Assembly: GCF_036895565.1 (NCBI RefSeq)
Contig: NZ_CP145904.1
Coordinates: 2,604,001-2,668,000, forward strand
Length of the DNA stretch: 64,000 nt
Source: Flavobacterium sp. KS-LB2
Lineage (GTDB): Bacteria; Bacteroidota; Bacteroidia; Flavobacteriales; Flavobacteriaceae
Reading direction: 5' to 3'
The position numbers were made by a program, and so were the translations under genes. Shown one piece after another: positions 1 through 8,313 of the stretch; position 1 is the first letter of the stretch; each line of letters opens with the position of its first letter. A model generated the notes under the pieces. It was not told the DNA's origin. It saw only the letters and a list, made by a program, of their open reading frames with translations, and ran no database searches.

Positions 1-358
1 TATCATTTTTAGACAAATCATTAATATAATCTGCCAATTTAAATTTTTCGGTGGCACCAAGAACTAAATCCACTCCATCTACGTTTGCTAATTCTTCCGG
101 TTTCAATTGCGCATAACAACCAACAGCAGCAACAAATGCTTTGTCATTCAATTTCATGGCTTTACGCACAACTTGTTTGAATTGCTTATCGGCATTTTCA
201 GTAACGGAGCAGGTATTAATCACATACATATCAGCGACTTCTTCAAAATCTACGCGATCAAAACCTTCGTCTTGAAGATTGCGCGCAATAGTTGACGTTT
301 CTGAAAAATTCAGTTTACAACCCAAGGTATAAAAGGCAACTTTTTTTCTGTTTTCCAT
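1..358 (-). CDS. mtaB: tRNA threonylcarbamoyladenosine methylthiotransferase MtaB, N-terminal part (runs off the window)
   Basis: About 119 codons are present. The protein starts MENRKKVAFYTLGCKLNFSE and continues past the left edge. The N-terminal UPF0004 domain of the MiaB/MtaB/RimO radical-SAM family is recognisable from its three cysteines at residues 14 (TLGCKLN), 50 (NTCSVT) and 81 (VGCYAQ), which bind the auxiliary Fe-S cluster. The TLGCKLNxSE form and NTCSVT point to MtaB, which adds a methylthio group to t6A37 of tRNAs, rather than to MiaB or RimO. The radical-SAM CxxxCxxC and TRAM domains lie outside the window, so the sub-family call rests on the N-terminus. A TAnnTTTG-type -7 element lies just upstream at 404-411. 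Confidence 0.85.
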   Translation of the reverse strand, partial: MENRKKVAFYTLGCKLNFSETSTIARNLQDEGFDRVDFEEVADMYVINTCSVTENADKQFKQVVRKAMKLNDKAFVAAVGCYAQLKPEELANVDGVDLVLGATEKFKLADYINDLSKND

Positions 359-403
359 AAGATAGTCTCAATTAATGAAATCGTTGTCAAAAAATTGAGA
401 GTG

Positions 404-411
404 CAAATTTA
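404..411 (-). promoter_or_regulatory. Putative -7 element (TAAATTTG) of the mtaB promoter
   Basis: On the minus strand this reads TAAATTTG, matching the Bacteroidota -7 consensus TAnnTTTG, about 45 nt before the mtaB start. I see no clear TTTG -33 partner at the right spacing. Confidence 0.4.
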
Positions 412-459
412 CGAACTAAAATCTATTAATTTTGAGAGAAGTTGCATTTTATTAAAAAC

Positions 460-500
460 AAAATCCGATACTTAGGCTTTTGTAAAAGACCAAGTATCGG
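460..500 (-). terminator. Rho-independent terminator of the HAD hydrolase gene
   Basis: CCGATACTT and AAGTATCGG (465-473 and 492-500) form a perfect 9-bp stem with an inner CTTTT/AAAAG pairing. On the minus strand a T-rich run follows. It lies 30 bp after the stop of the HAD gene and before mtaB. Confidence 0.75.
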
Positions 501-529
501 AACAGTATTTATTATTTTGGACGTCTTTT

Positions 530-1327
530 CTAATTCAAAATAAAGCGTCGTATCACTTCTGCCACGCCGTGATTGTTGTTAGAAGCTACAATAACATCAC
601 CTTTATCTCTCAATTCAGGATCTACATTATCAACCCAAACTCCCAATCCTGCATATTCAATCATGGTCAAATCGTTTCCTGCATTTCCTACAGCAATAAT
701 TTCATTTTGATGAATATCTAATTTTTCGGCTAAAATTTTAATGCTGGCGGCTTTATCAATTCCATTTTGTGCTACTTCAAGAAAGAAAGGTTTTGACATG
801 CTCACACTAAGATGTGGCATTACTGCTTTCAAATCTTTTTCTACTTCTTTTAAATAAGTCGGTTCTTCCAATAAAATACATTTCACGGCTGAAGACTGCA
901 CCTCATCTGTAAAACTAGTAACTTTATTGTGTACTAAACCAGTGATATTTTTTTCGATTTCTATGTATTCAGAATCTGTCTCACTGACAATTTCCCCATC
1001 AAGATAAGTAATAATATGTGTTTTGCTTTTTAAACTATACGCATACAACTCATGGATTTGTTTTTGACTTAACGTTTGTTCAAAAATGATTTTACCTTCC
1101 TTTAAATCCGTAATCACAGCGCCATTATACGAAATCATATAGGAATTATCCAATTCCAATTCTTTGGCGTAAGCAATCATTGCAGGAGTTGGCCGCCCAG
1201 AAGCCAGAATAACATAAACACCCAATTCCTGTGCCTTAGCAAGCATCTCTTTATTCTCGTTTGAAATGGTATGATCATCAGCCAACAAAGTGTCGTCCAT
1301 GTCCAAAACCAACATTTTATATTTCAT
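530..1327 (-). CDS. Cof-type HAD-IIB family phosphatase
   Basis: 265 aa, usual length for Cof/YidA-type haloacid dehalogenase-fold phosphatases. Motif I is VLDMDDTLL (nucleophile Asp9, acid Asp11), motif II is LASGRP, and motif IV is VGNAGNDLTMIEYA near the C-terminus. The inserted C2B cap lies between. Such enzymes dephosphorylate sugar phosphates, flavin or pyridoxal phosphates in the cytosol, and the substrate cannot be read from sequence. It is last in a minus-strand run after the DUF2007 gene (23-bp gap) and is followed by a strong terminator. Confidence 0.88.
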   Translation of the reverse strand: MKYKMLVLDMDDTLLADDHTISNENKEMLAKAQELGVYVILASGRPTPAMIAYAKELELDNSYMISYNGAVITDLKEGKIIFEQTLSQKQIHELYAYSLKSKTHIITYLDGEIVSETDSEYIEIEKNITGLVHNKVTSFTDEVQSSAVKCILLEEPTYLKEVEKDLKAVMPHLSVSMSKPFFLEVAQNGIDKAASIKILAEKLDIHQNEIIAVGNAGNDLTMIEYAGLGVWVDNVDPELRDKGDVIVASNNNHGVAEVIRRFILN

Positions 1328-1350
1328 TTTTATTTTTTTTACTGAATGAG

Positions 1351-1569
1351 TTAAATACTCATCCTAAATTCTTCAATAACTGGATTCACTTTTGCAAATT
1401 CCGTTTCCTGAACAAATAATTCAACCGCTTGTCCAGTTGTGCCAAAACCTGCCAATCGAGCTGATTGTATGTTGTTTTTTAGCAACGTTTCTACACCAAT
1501 TGCTTCAATTTTTTCTTTCAATGCCATTGCTAGAATTTCACTTCCTGAAAACACTTTCATTAATCCCAT
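1351..1569 (-). CDS. DUF2007 family small protein (putative signal-transducing protein)
   Basis: 72 aa, cytosolic, no signal peptide. The sequence (MKVFSGSEILAMALKEKIEA at residues 4-23, then a short beta-rich C-terminal half) resembles the DUF2007 fold, a ferredoxin-like domain of about 70 residues of unknown molecular role. M1 and M4 are both possible starts. M4 gives the core family N-terminus (MKVFSGSE). It lies between the DEAD-like gene and the HAD gene on the same strand and is preceded by a perfect 13-bp hairpin (1592-1620). Confidence 0.7.
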   Translation of the reverse strand: MGLMKVFSGSEILAMALKEKIEAIGVETLLKNNIQSARLAGFGTTGQAVELFVQETEFAKVNPVIEEFRMSI

Positions 1570-1591
1570 CTTGTTTTTTATTTAGTTTTTA

Positions 1592-1620
1592 GCTCCGCAA
1601 AGTTTCCAACTTTGCGGAGC
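1592..1620. repeat. Perfect 13-bp intercistronic inverted repeat
   Basis: GCTCCGCAAAGTT and AACTTTGCGGAGC with a 3-nt loop. It sits between the stop of the DEAD-like gene (1628) and the start of the DUF2007 gene (1569). No U-tract follows on the minus strand, so it does not look like a simple terminator. An RNA processing or stability hairpin, or a dispersed palindrome, fits better. Confidence 0.8.
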
Positions 1621-1627
1621 ATAAATA

Positions 1628-2296
1628 TTAATTTTTATTTTCATCCTTTTCTTGCTCCTCGAAATCATCGTCCTCGTCCTCTTCTTCATCAAAATCAAAT
1701 TCAAAAGGCTCCACTAACATTTTTTCAGCAAGGGTTTCGATTCGTTCTGTGAATTGTTCTGAAAAAATAATACGTTGGGTCCTCACAATACTATTCGAAA
1801 TACGCATGATTTTAGTTTCATGACGCAACTTCAAAATCGGGTCTGCATCATCCAAAATAAACATTTTCAATCGGTTGACATTATAACCGGCAGTAGTAAA
1901 CATTTCGCTTAACTTATTTGGAGTCCCAATCAACACATCAATTCCACTTGAAATATAATTTTTATCATACTCCATATCGCCTTTATCATGAACACCATAG
2001 ACTTCTAAATTAGAATGCTTCCCATATTTTTCAAAAAGTGATTCCATTTCTAAAACCTTGGCTTTGTCTTCAACAATAATCAAAGCCCTTGGAGATTCTT
2101 CGTTTGAGCCTGCCAATCTTTGAATTACATTTAACACAATTGTCGTTGATTTTCCGCTTCCTTTTGGTGCAATAATTATACAATCCGAACCACTTTTCAG
2201 TGTTGAAAATGTTTCTTTTTGCATAGCATTGGCTTCGGTCAAACCGTTTTCAATCAAGGCTTGTTGCAACTCTTCGTTTATTTTTTTTAGTTTCAT
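1628..2296 (-). CDS. DEAD/DEAH-box helicase-like protein, N-terminal RecA lobe only
   Basis: 222 aa, about half the length of a normal DEAD-box RNA helicase. A Q-motif-like stretch (NAMQKET, about 24-30), Walker A APKGSGKST (about 43-51), a Ib-like GTPNKL (about 123-128) and motif II LDDAD (about 147-151, DEAD changed to DDAD) are visible. The protein stops after the first RecA lobe. The second lobe with motifs IV-VI is absent, and an acidic tail (EEEDEDDDFEEQEKDE) takes its place. Without lobe 2, ordinary unwinding is unlikely; nucleotide-dependent RNA binding or a regulatory role is possible. It is an intact ORF, not an evident frameshift relic. Confidence 0.8.
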   Translation of the reverse strand: MKLKKINEELQQALIENGLTEANAMQKETFSTLKSGSDCIIIAPKGSGKSTTIVLNVIQRLAGSNEESPRALIIVEDKAKVLEMESLFEKYGKHSNLEVYGVHDKGDMEYDKNYISSGIDVLIGTPNKLSEMFTTAGYNVNRLKMFILDDADPILKLRHETKIMRISNSIVRTQRIIFSEQFTERIETLAEKMLVEPFEFDFDEEEDEDDDFEEQEKDENKN

Positions 2297-2381
2297 TCGT
2301 TTTAGATTGAAAGATTTAAATATTCAAAAATTAAAAAATTGTTTCCTAATTTTTAAATTATTCAATCTTTAAATTATTTAA

Positions 2382-3545
2382 TTATTTTGACGCAAACAGC
2401 TTCACATCATTTTCGGAAATTTCGCTTCCGCCAAGAATAATCAAGCGTTCCACTACATTTCTCAATTCCCGGATATTTCCTGTCCAATCGTATTCCTTCA
2501 ATAAATTAATTGCTGCAACCGAGAATTTTTTTACAGCATTTCCTTGCTCAGAGGCAATTTTATCCGCAAAATGAGAAATCAACATCGGAATGTCTTCTCT
2601 TCTGTCATTCAAGGCAGGGACTTTTATCAAAATTACAGCCAAACGGTGGTATAAATCCTCACGAAAACGCCCTTCAGCTATCTCCACTTTCAAATCTTTA
2701 TTCGTAGCCGCAACCACACGAACATCGACTTTAATGTCTTTATCTGCTCCTACTCTGGTAATCATGCTTTCTTGTAAAGCACGCAATACTTTGGCTTGCG
2801 CAGAAAGACTCATATCTCCAATTTCATCTAAAAAAATTGTTCCTTTATCAGCGGCCTCAAATTTTCCTGCACGGTCTTTTACTGCCGATGTAAAAGCTCC
2901 TTTTACATGACCAAACAATTCACTTTCTATTAATTCAGATGGAATCGCTGCACAGTTTACTTCAATTAAAGGGAAATTAGCACGTTCGCTTTTCTCGTGT
3001 AATTGATGCGCAACCAGTTCTTTTCCAGTTCCATTTGGCCCTGTAATTAAGACTCTGGCTTCGGTTTGAGCGACTTTTTCAATCATCAGTTTGATGTGAT
3101 TGATAGCTTCGCTTTCGCCAATCATTTCGTAGTTTTTACTGACTTTTTTCTTCAGAATTTTATTCTCAACTACGAGTTGTTTTTTATCTAAAGCATTGCG
3201 AACGGTATTCAACAAGCGGTTTAAATCCGGTGGTTTTGAAATATAATCAAACGCTCCCAAACGCATTGTATTAATGGCTGTTTCCATATCGCCATGACCA
3301 GAAATCATCACCATAGGAATTTCGGGTTTGATTTTTTTGACTGCTTCCAACACCTCAACACCATCCATTTTTGGCATTTTGATATCGCACAAAACCAAAT
3401 CGTAGTCGTTGTTTTTTATTTTTTCGAAACCTGCAACACCATCTTCGGCTTCTTCAACTTGATAGGTGTCGTTTTCTTCGGAAAGTATTTTTGTAAGCAC
3501 CCTTCTGATCGCAGCTTCGTCTTCTATGATTAGTATTTTTGACAT
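2382..3545 (-). CDS. Sigma-54-dependent NtrC-family response regulator lacking a C-terminal HTH
   Basis: 387 aa from the preferred start MSKILIIEDE; an upstream in-frame ATG at 3575 would add ten unlikely residues. A receiver domain (about 1-120) has phospho-acceptor Asp54 and Lys104. The AAA+ sigma-54 activation domain has Walker A GPNGTGKE (169-176), a GAFTSA loop (216-221, canonical GAFTGA) and Walker B IFLDE (237-241). The protein ends shortly after the C-subdomain (WTGNIRELRNVVERL), and no Fis-type DNA-binding helix-turn-helix follows. It would activate RpoN polymerase after phosphorylation, perhaps from solution. It lies downstream of the ABC exporter on the same strand; no kinase is nearby. 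Confidence 0.9.
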   Translation of the reverse strand: MSKILIIEDEAAIRRVLTKILSEENDTYQVEEAEDGVAGFEKIKNNDYDLVLCDIKMPKMDGVEVLEAVKKIKPEIPMVMISGHGDMETAINTMRLGAFDYISKPPDLNRLLNTVRNALDKKQLVVENKILKKKVSKNYEMIGESEAINHIKLMIEKVAQTEARVLITGPNGTGKELVAHQLHEKSERANFPLIEVNCAAIPSELIESELFGHVKGAFTSAVKDRAGKFEAADKGTIFLDEIGDMSLSAQAKVLRALQESMITRVGADKDIKVDVRVVAATNKDLKVEIAEGRFREDLYHRLAVILIKVPALNDRREDIPMLISHFADKIASEQGNAVKKFSVAAINLLKEYDWTGNIRELRNVVERLIILGGSEISENDVKLFASK

Positions 3546-3624
3546 ATTTTTATTTTTGTTTAGCCACGAAGGCACAAAATTTTTATTTCCAATAAACTGA
3601 TAATGCTTTTAAAAACCGATGCCC

Positions 3625-3703
3625 TAGCCCCGATTATAGTGAAAATCCTTTTTATTTTTTCTTTAAAAATAAAAAGTTTGCAACGAAAAGCGGGAAATAG
3701 CTC
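3625..3703 (+). repeat. Dispersed hairpin-cored intergenic element, copy A
   Basis: Starts TAGCCCCGATTATAGTGAAA and ends GCGGGAAATAGCTCC. The core is a perfect 12-bp AT hairpin (CTTTTTATTTTT at 3648-3659, AAAAATAAAAAG at 3665-3676). The same ends recur at 9886-10029 and in reverse at 25043-25185 with different cores. It lies between the ABC permease stop and the response-regulator start. Confidence 0.8.
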
Positions 3704-3746
3704 CGTAAATTAATTAAACTTTAACGGATAATGAATCTAGTTTTTT

Positions 3747-5063
3747 TTAATATTTCAACCAACGGTACATCTCGCTCCACGTTGGTTTTTTGCCGTACAT
3801 GAGTATTCCAATTCGGTAAATTTTTGCGGCAAACCAAACGACAGCAAAAAAGCTTCCGAATAATAATGTCACTGATATGGCGATTTGCCACAAAGGTACG
3901 CCAAACGGAATTCGCATGAGCATTACGATGGGCGAAGTAAGCGGAATCATAGAAAAAACGACTGCAATTGTCCCGTGTGGATCATTGATAACTGTAAAAA
4001 AACCAACATAAACACTCAACATTAACGGCATAATGATAGGCAGTAAAAATTGCTGAGAATCCGTTTGATTATCGACTGCAGCGCCAATTGCAGCGTAAAA
4101 CGAACTGTACAGAAAGTAGCCCCCAATGAAATAAATCACAAATCCAATCAAGATACTTGCAATAGGTAAATTCCATAATTCTTTAATATACATTTGCGCA
4201 GTCCCTGTCATTTCTTGTTGTGCTGTCTGAATCATTTCTGGAGAAACGCTGGCTGTAGGTCCTACATTTACTCCAAAAAATACAGAAGCTGCAAACATTA
4301 ATGACAATCCGATTAGGGCCCAAATAAGAAATTGCAACAATCCTGCTAATGAAGTTCCTATGATTTTTCCCATCATCAATTGAAATGGTTTCACCGAGGA
4401 AATGATGATTTCTACTATTCGGCTGGTTTTTTCTTCGATGACACTTCGCATTACCATGTTGCCGTAAATGATGATAAACATCATAATAAGATATCCAAAC
4501 GCACCGCCAATCCCAATTTTTATTTCGTTAAGTCCTTTGACACTTTCTTCACCAGATGTTTTAGTCAAGCTAATATTCACTTTTGACTGAGCATTTTTAA
4601 TAGCCAGTGTATCTAAATGTGCTTTTTCCAAATTATTTTTGGTCAGTTTATTGGATATAACATCCTGAACATTTTCAATGAATGAAATACTGGGGCTACT
4701 GTTTGAAATAAACTGAATTTTACTTTCGAAATCCTTGTCATTACTCGCTTTTGGAATGAATAACAATCCTTCATAACTTTCATTTGTGATGCTATCCTTG
4801 AGGAATTTTAAATCTATTATAGACAAATCAAGGTATTTATAGTCTTTGTTTTTTTTGTTTTGCGAAGTAAATTCTTTGACAAACATACCCGATTCATCAT
4901 GAATAGCTATTCGTTTGGTATCCGCTTTCATGGAGCTTAAATATGCTACAAAAACGGCGATTCCCACAAATAGTAACGGACTTAAGAAAGTCATAACTAT
5001 AAAGGATTTGTTGCGTACCTTGGCAATAAACTCTCTTCTTATGATTAATGTTGTTATAGACAT
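3747..5063 (-). CDS. ABC-2 type transporter permease (NatB-like)
   Basis: 438 aa membrane protein. The N-terminus has a basic stretch (RREFIAKVRNKSF) followed by a first membrane segment (about 23-45), then a long extracytoplasmic region (about 50-185), then five or so hydrophobic segments in the C-terminal half. The motif VIEEKTSRIVEIIISSVKP, just after the second membrane segment, is typical of NatB/ABC-2 permeases. It follows the ATPase gene by 84 bp, so the two very likely form an exporter. NatAB exports Na+ in Bacillus, but the family also moves drugs and peptides; the substrate is unknown here. Confidence 0.88.
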   Translation of the reverse strand: MSITTLIIRREFIAKVRNKSFIVMTFLSPLLFVGIAVFVAYLSSMKADTKRIAIHDESGMFVKEFTSQNKKNKDYKYLDLSIIDLKFLKDSITNESYEGLLFIPKASNDKDFESKIQFISNSSPSISFIENVQDVISNKLTKNNLEKAHLDTLAIKNAQSKVNISLTKTSGEESVKGLNEIKIGIGGAFGYLIMMFIIIYGNMVMRSVIEEKTSRIVEIIISSVKPFQLMMGKIIGTSLAGLLQFLIWALIGLSLMFAASVFFGVNVGPTASVSPEMIQTAQQEMTGTAQMYIKELWNLPIASILIGFVIYFIGGYFLYSSFYAAIGAAVDNQTDSQQFLLPIIMPLMLSVYVGFFTVINDPHGTIAVVFSMIPLTSPIVMLMRIPFGVPLWQIAISVTLLFGSFFAVVWFAAKIYRIGILMYGKKPTWSEMYRWLKY

Positions 5064-5147
5064 TTTAGATTATTAGGTTATTGGACATTTTAGACTGATA
5101 GAATTATAAACCTTTAGAGTTTCTAAAAAATTAAGAAATCTAAACAT

Positions 5148-6074
5148 CTATTGTGTTACTGTTCGAATGAAAATATCATTGACACTTGGAATTTTTTCTA
5201 CAAAATGTGTTACTTGACCGCATTGTGTTAAGATGTTCAATAACTCATTTGGTGATGCATTCCCCAATTGAATTTCCAATTTTAATTCGTTATTCAAGGA
5301 CTTAAAAGCAGCAGGACCAACTGTAAATTTTTGCGTGAGCGTGTACATCAAACCCTCAACGTTGTCGGATAAAATACCTACTTCAAAACTATTGGTTTTA
5401 AATTGTCTTTTGACATCATCCAGTTTTCCTTCAATCAGTTTATTGGATTTGTGAATCAAGGCGATGTGATCACATAATTCTTCAACACTTTCCATGCGGT
5501 GTGTCGAGAAAATTATGGTCGCTCCTTCTTCTCGCAACGCCAGAATTTCATCTTTGATAATATTGGCATTTACGGGATCAAAACCAGAGAAAGGTTCGTC
5601 AAAAATTAACAGTTTAGGCTTGTGCAAAACGCAAACTACAAACTGAATTTTCTGCGCCATTCCTTTAGAAAGTTCTTGGATTTTCTTGTTCCACCAACCT
5701 TGAATTTCTAATCTTTCGAACCAATACTCCAATTGTTTTTTGGCTTCAGCCTTAGAAAGGCCTTTCATTTGAGCCAAATACAAGCATTGTTCACCTACTT
5801 TCATCGTGTTGTACAATCCTCTTTCTTCCGGCAAATAGCCTATATATTGAACATGTTTGGGTTGCAATTTTTCACCATCCAAAATAATTTCACCGCTGTC
5901 AGGCAATGTAATTTGATTTATGATTCGGATTAGTGATGTTTTTCCAGCTCCATTTGGACCTAAAAGTCCGTAGATACTTCCTTTTGGAACCATTAATGAA
6001 ACCTCATTAAGCGCTACATAATCACCGTATTGCTTGACAACTTTATTCACTTCTAGAATAGTACTCATGCTCAT
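5148..6074 (-). CDS. ABC transporter ATP-binding protein (NatA-like)
   Basis: 308 aa. Walker A GPNGAGKTS (about 39-47), a Q-loop region, signature LSKGMAQKIQ, Walker B LLIFDEPFSGFDP and a switch His in FSTHRM are all present. An extra C-terminal domain of about 80 residues, as in the DUF4162-type tail of NatA-like ATPases, follows the nucleotide-binding domain. It is the first gene of a two-gene exporter operon with the downstream permease. Two starts (M1, M3) are equally plausible. The substrate is not evident. Confidence 0.9.
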   Translation of the reverse strand: MSMSTILEVNKVVKQYGDYVALNEVSLMVPKGSIYGLLGPNGAGKTSLIRIINQITLPDSGEIILDGEKLQPKHVQYIGYLPEERGLYNTMKVGEQCLYLAQMKGLSKAEAKKQLEYWFERLEIQGWWNKKIQELSKGMAQKIQFVVCVLHKPKLLIFDEPFSGFDPVNANIIKDEILALREEGATIIFSTHRMESVEELCDHIALIHKSNKLIEGKLDDVKRQFKTNSFEVGILSDNVEGLMYTLTQKFTVGPAAFKSLNNELKLEIQLGNASPNELLNILTQCGQVTHFVEKIPSVNDIFIRTVTQ

Positions 6075-6225
6075 TTTTTAATTGGTGTAAAAGTAAATAA
6101 TTAGTACCAAAATACTTAGAATAGTTTCATATATGTAGTATTAAATTTTTAGCGGTCATATATGTTATCGCCCTCTATTTATTAGTATTTATTTGCAACA
6201 AACAAATCGGTAACGGCTATTTCAT

Positions 6226-6258
6226 AAAAAACCCATCCTTATTTTAACAAGGATGGGT
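6226..6258 (-). terminator. Rho-independent terminator after dnaJ
   Basis: ACCCATCCTT / AAGGATGGGT form a perfect 10-bp stem (6231-6240 and 6249-6258). On the minus strand it is followed by TTTTTTAT. It lies about 50 bp after the dnaJ stop and separates the chaperone operon from the ABC exporter. Confidence 0.85.
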
Positions 6259-6306
6259 AAATGTATCTTTAAAATTAGACGTATTAAATAACGTCTTATT
6301 TTTGTA

Positions 6307-7422
6307 TTATGAAAACATGTCTTTCACTTTCTCAAAAAATGATTTGTCTGATTTCTCCGGGTTTGGAATAAAATTCTCGTCCGTAAGATTTTTTTCAAAA
6401 AACTGCTTTTGTTCTTTGTTCAGTGTTTTTGGAGTCCAAACATTTACATGTACTAATAAATCTCCGTTTCCGTATCCATTGATACTAGGGATTCCTTTTC
6501 CTTTTAATCTCAGAATTTTACCAGACTGAATTCCTTCCTCTAGTTTGATTCTCACTTTTCCGTTAATGGCTTCAATATCTTTGGAAATTCCAAGAACCGC
6601 TTCAGCAAAACTGATGTATAAATCGTAATGCAAATTTTCGCCTTCACGTTTCAAGAAGTCATGTTCCAATTCTTCAATTGCAACAATTAAATCTCCCGGA
6701 ATACTGTTTCCTGGCGCATCGTTTCCTTTATTAGAAACTTTCAATTGCATACCGTCAACTACGCCAGCAGGTATTTTTATAGAAACCGTTTCGTCTTCAA
6801 GAATCATTCCTTGAGAATCTGCTTCGGATGGTTTTTTATCTAAAATTTGACCAGAACCACTACATGTCGGACAGGTTGAAGCTGATTGCATTCGGCCTAA
6901 AATAGTGTTTGTAACACGCATCACTTGTCCTTGACCATTACAGGTTGAACATGTTTTATAGGTCACTCCAGGAGCTTGAACTTTACGTTTTACTTTTACT
7001 TTTTTCTCAACACCATTAGCAATTTCTTCCAATGTCAATTTTACTTTGATACGAAGGTTGCTTCCTTTAGCACGACGAACACCGCCGCCTCCACCGCCTC
7101 CGAAACCACCAAAACCACCACCAAAAATATCACCAAACTGACTGAAAATGTCATCCATATTCATTCCGCCATGACCACCTCCGCCAAAACCACCAGAACC
7201 ATCAAAAGCTTGATGACCGTATTGATCGTATTTTGCTTTTTTCTGAGGATCGCTTAAAACTTCGTATGCTTCAGCAGCTAATTTAAATTTATCTTCTGCC
7301 GATTTGTCTCCAGGATTTTTGTCAGGATGATATTGCAAAGCATTTTTTCTATATGCTTTTTTAATCTCAGCAGCGTCAGCATTTTTTGAAATGCCTAATA
7401 TTTCGTAAAAATCTTTTTTCAT
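6307..7422 (-). CDS. dnaJ: Chaperone DnaJ (Hsp40) with a reduced zinc domain
   Basis: 371 aa. The J domain (1-70) has HPD at 32-34, which stimulates DnaK ATPase. A Gly/Phe-rich linker (about 74-115) follows, then the central zinc domain, two beta-sandwich substrate-binding domains and a short dimerisation tail. Canonical DnaJ has four CxxCxGxG motifs. Here only two remain, CSTCNGQG (from 158) and CPTCSGSG (from 184), and there are no other cysteines in the protein. From spacing and sequence these correspond to motifs 2 and 3, the second zinc centre. It sits 78 bp downstream of grpE in the same operon. Confidence 0.95.
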   Translation of the reverse strand: MKKDFYEILGISKNADAAEIKKAYRKNALQYHPDKNPGDKSAEDKFKLAAEAYEVLSDPQKKAKYDQYGHQAFDGSGGFGGGGHGGMNMDDIFSQFGDIFGGGFGGFGGGGGGGVRRAKGSNLRIKVKLTLEEIANGVEKKVKVKRKVQAPGVTYKTCSTCNGQGQVMRVTNTILGRMQSASTCPTCSGSGQILDKKPSEADSQGMILEDETVSIKIPAGVVDGMQLKVSNKGNDAPGNSIPGDLIVAIEELEHDFLKREGENLHYDLYISFAEAVLGISKDIEAINGKVRIKLEEGIQSGKILRLKGKGIPSINGYGNGDLLVHVNVWTPKTLNKEQKQFFEKNLTDENFIPNPEKSDKSFFEKVKDMFS

Positions 7423-7500
7423 TTTTATTTTTTCTTTTGTTGAGTCGCACTATTGTGATACTCTACGCGTGATATAAATACGCGATTAATCGCGAATCTA

Positions 7501-8079
7501 TTACTGCCCAATAACCACTTTTGGAAAACGAATAATCTTGTCTCCTAGTTTATATCCTTTTTCAAGAACATCAACAATTTTACCTTTCAACTTATCTGAT
7601 GGTGCTGGAATTTGAGTTATTGCTTCAGCAAAATCAGCATCAAATGCATCTCCAGCCTTAACTTCAACTTGCTCTAATCCTTTAGCAACCAAAGTATTTT
7701 TTAATTTCTCATAAATAAGTTCCACGCCTTTTGCCAACAATTCGTCGTCTGATTTGTTTATTTCAACCAAAGCTCTGTCGAAATCATCTAATACAGGAAG
7801 CATTGCTAATAAAACCTCTTGATTAGCCGTTTTAAACAACTCGATACGCTCTTTTGAAGTTCTACGCTTGTAATTTTCAAATTCAGCAAATAATCGTAAA
7901 TACTTGTCTTTCTCTTTGGCTAAGTCTTGAGTCAATTGCTCTTCTAGACTTAATTCCTCAATAATGATTTGCTCTCCATTGGCATTATTCTCTAATGTCA
8001 CATCATCTATTTCTTGATCAATTTCTGTATTTTCAGTAGTCATATTACTTGTATTTTTAAAAATATTCTTAAACTTCAT
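7501..8079 (-). CDS. grpE: Nucleotide exchange factor GrpE
   Basis: 192 aa, normal length. An acidic low-complexity N-terminus (about 1-45) precedes the long dimerising helix (LTQDLAKEKDKYLRLFAEFE) with the family signature FENYKRRTSKER at about 67-78, then the C-terminal beta domain ending IRFPKVVIGQ. GrpE releases ADP from DnaK in the DnaK-DnaJ cycle. First gene of the grpE-dnaJ operon; a two-part Bacteroidota promoter lies directly upstream (8102-8134). I see no CIRCE or other heat-shock operator in the leader. Confidence 0.95.
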   Translation of the reverse strand: MKFKNIFKNTSNMTTENTEIDQEIDDVTLENNANGEQIIIEELSLEEQLTQDLAKEKDKYLRLFAEFENYKRRTSKERIELFKTANQEVLLAMLPVLDDFDRALVEINKSDDELLAKGVELIYEKLKNTLVAKGLEQVEVKAGDAFDADFAEAITQIPAPSDKLKGKIVDVLEKGYKLGDKIIRFPKVVIGQ

Positions 8080-8101
8080 TTTTATTCTTTTCTATGGATT
8101 G

Positions 8102-8134
8102 CAAAAGTACTGCCAATTCTTTTAAAATGTCAAA
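8102..8134 (-). promoter_or_regulatory. Bacteroidota-type promoter of grpE-dnaJ
   Basis: On the minus strand a -33 TTTG (8134-8131) is followed after 21 nt by -7 TACTTTTG (8109-8102), matching TTTG/N19-21/TAnnTTTG. It ends 22 bp before the grpE start. This is the best two-part match I found in the window. Confidence 0.7.
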
Positions 8135-8313
8135 TTGTCACCTTTTTATTGAGTTTACTTTTCGTTTTAAATTGCAACACTCAAAAATTTTAATATAATT
8201 TTAAGACTATCTCGATATAGTTTATATAAATTTGTGTTTATCAATTACATTTATTTCTGTAAATAACAATTAGAGATTGCCTACAAATTATTAATTCACC
8301 ATTATTTTATATT

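Noticed and set aside
2590..2910. 106-codon plus-strand ORF inside the response-regulator gene
   Set aside because: Antisense shadow of the AAA+ domain.
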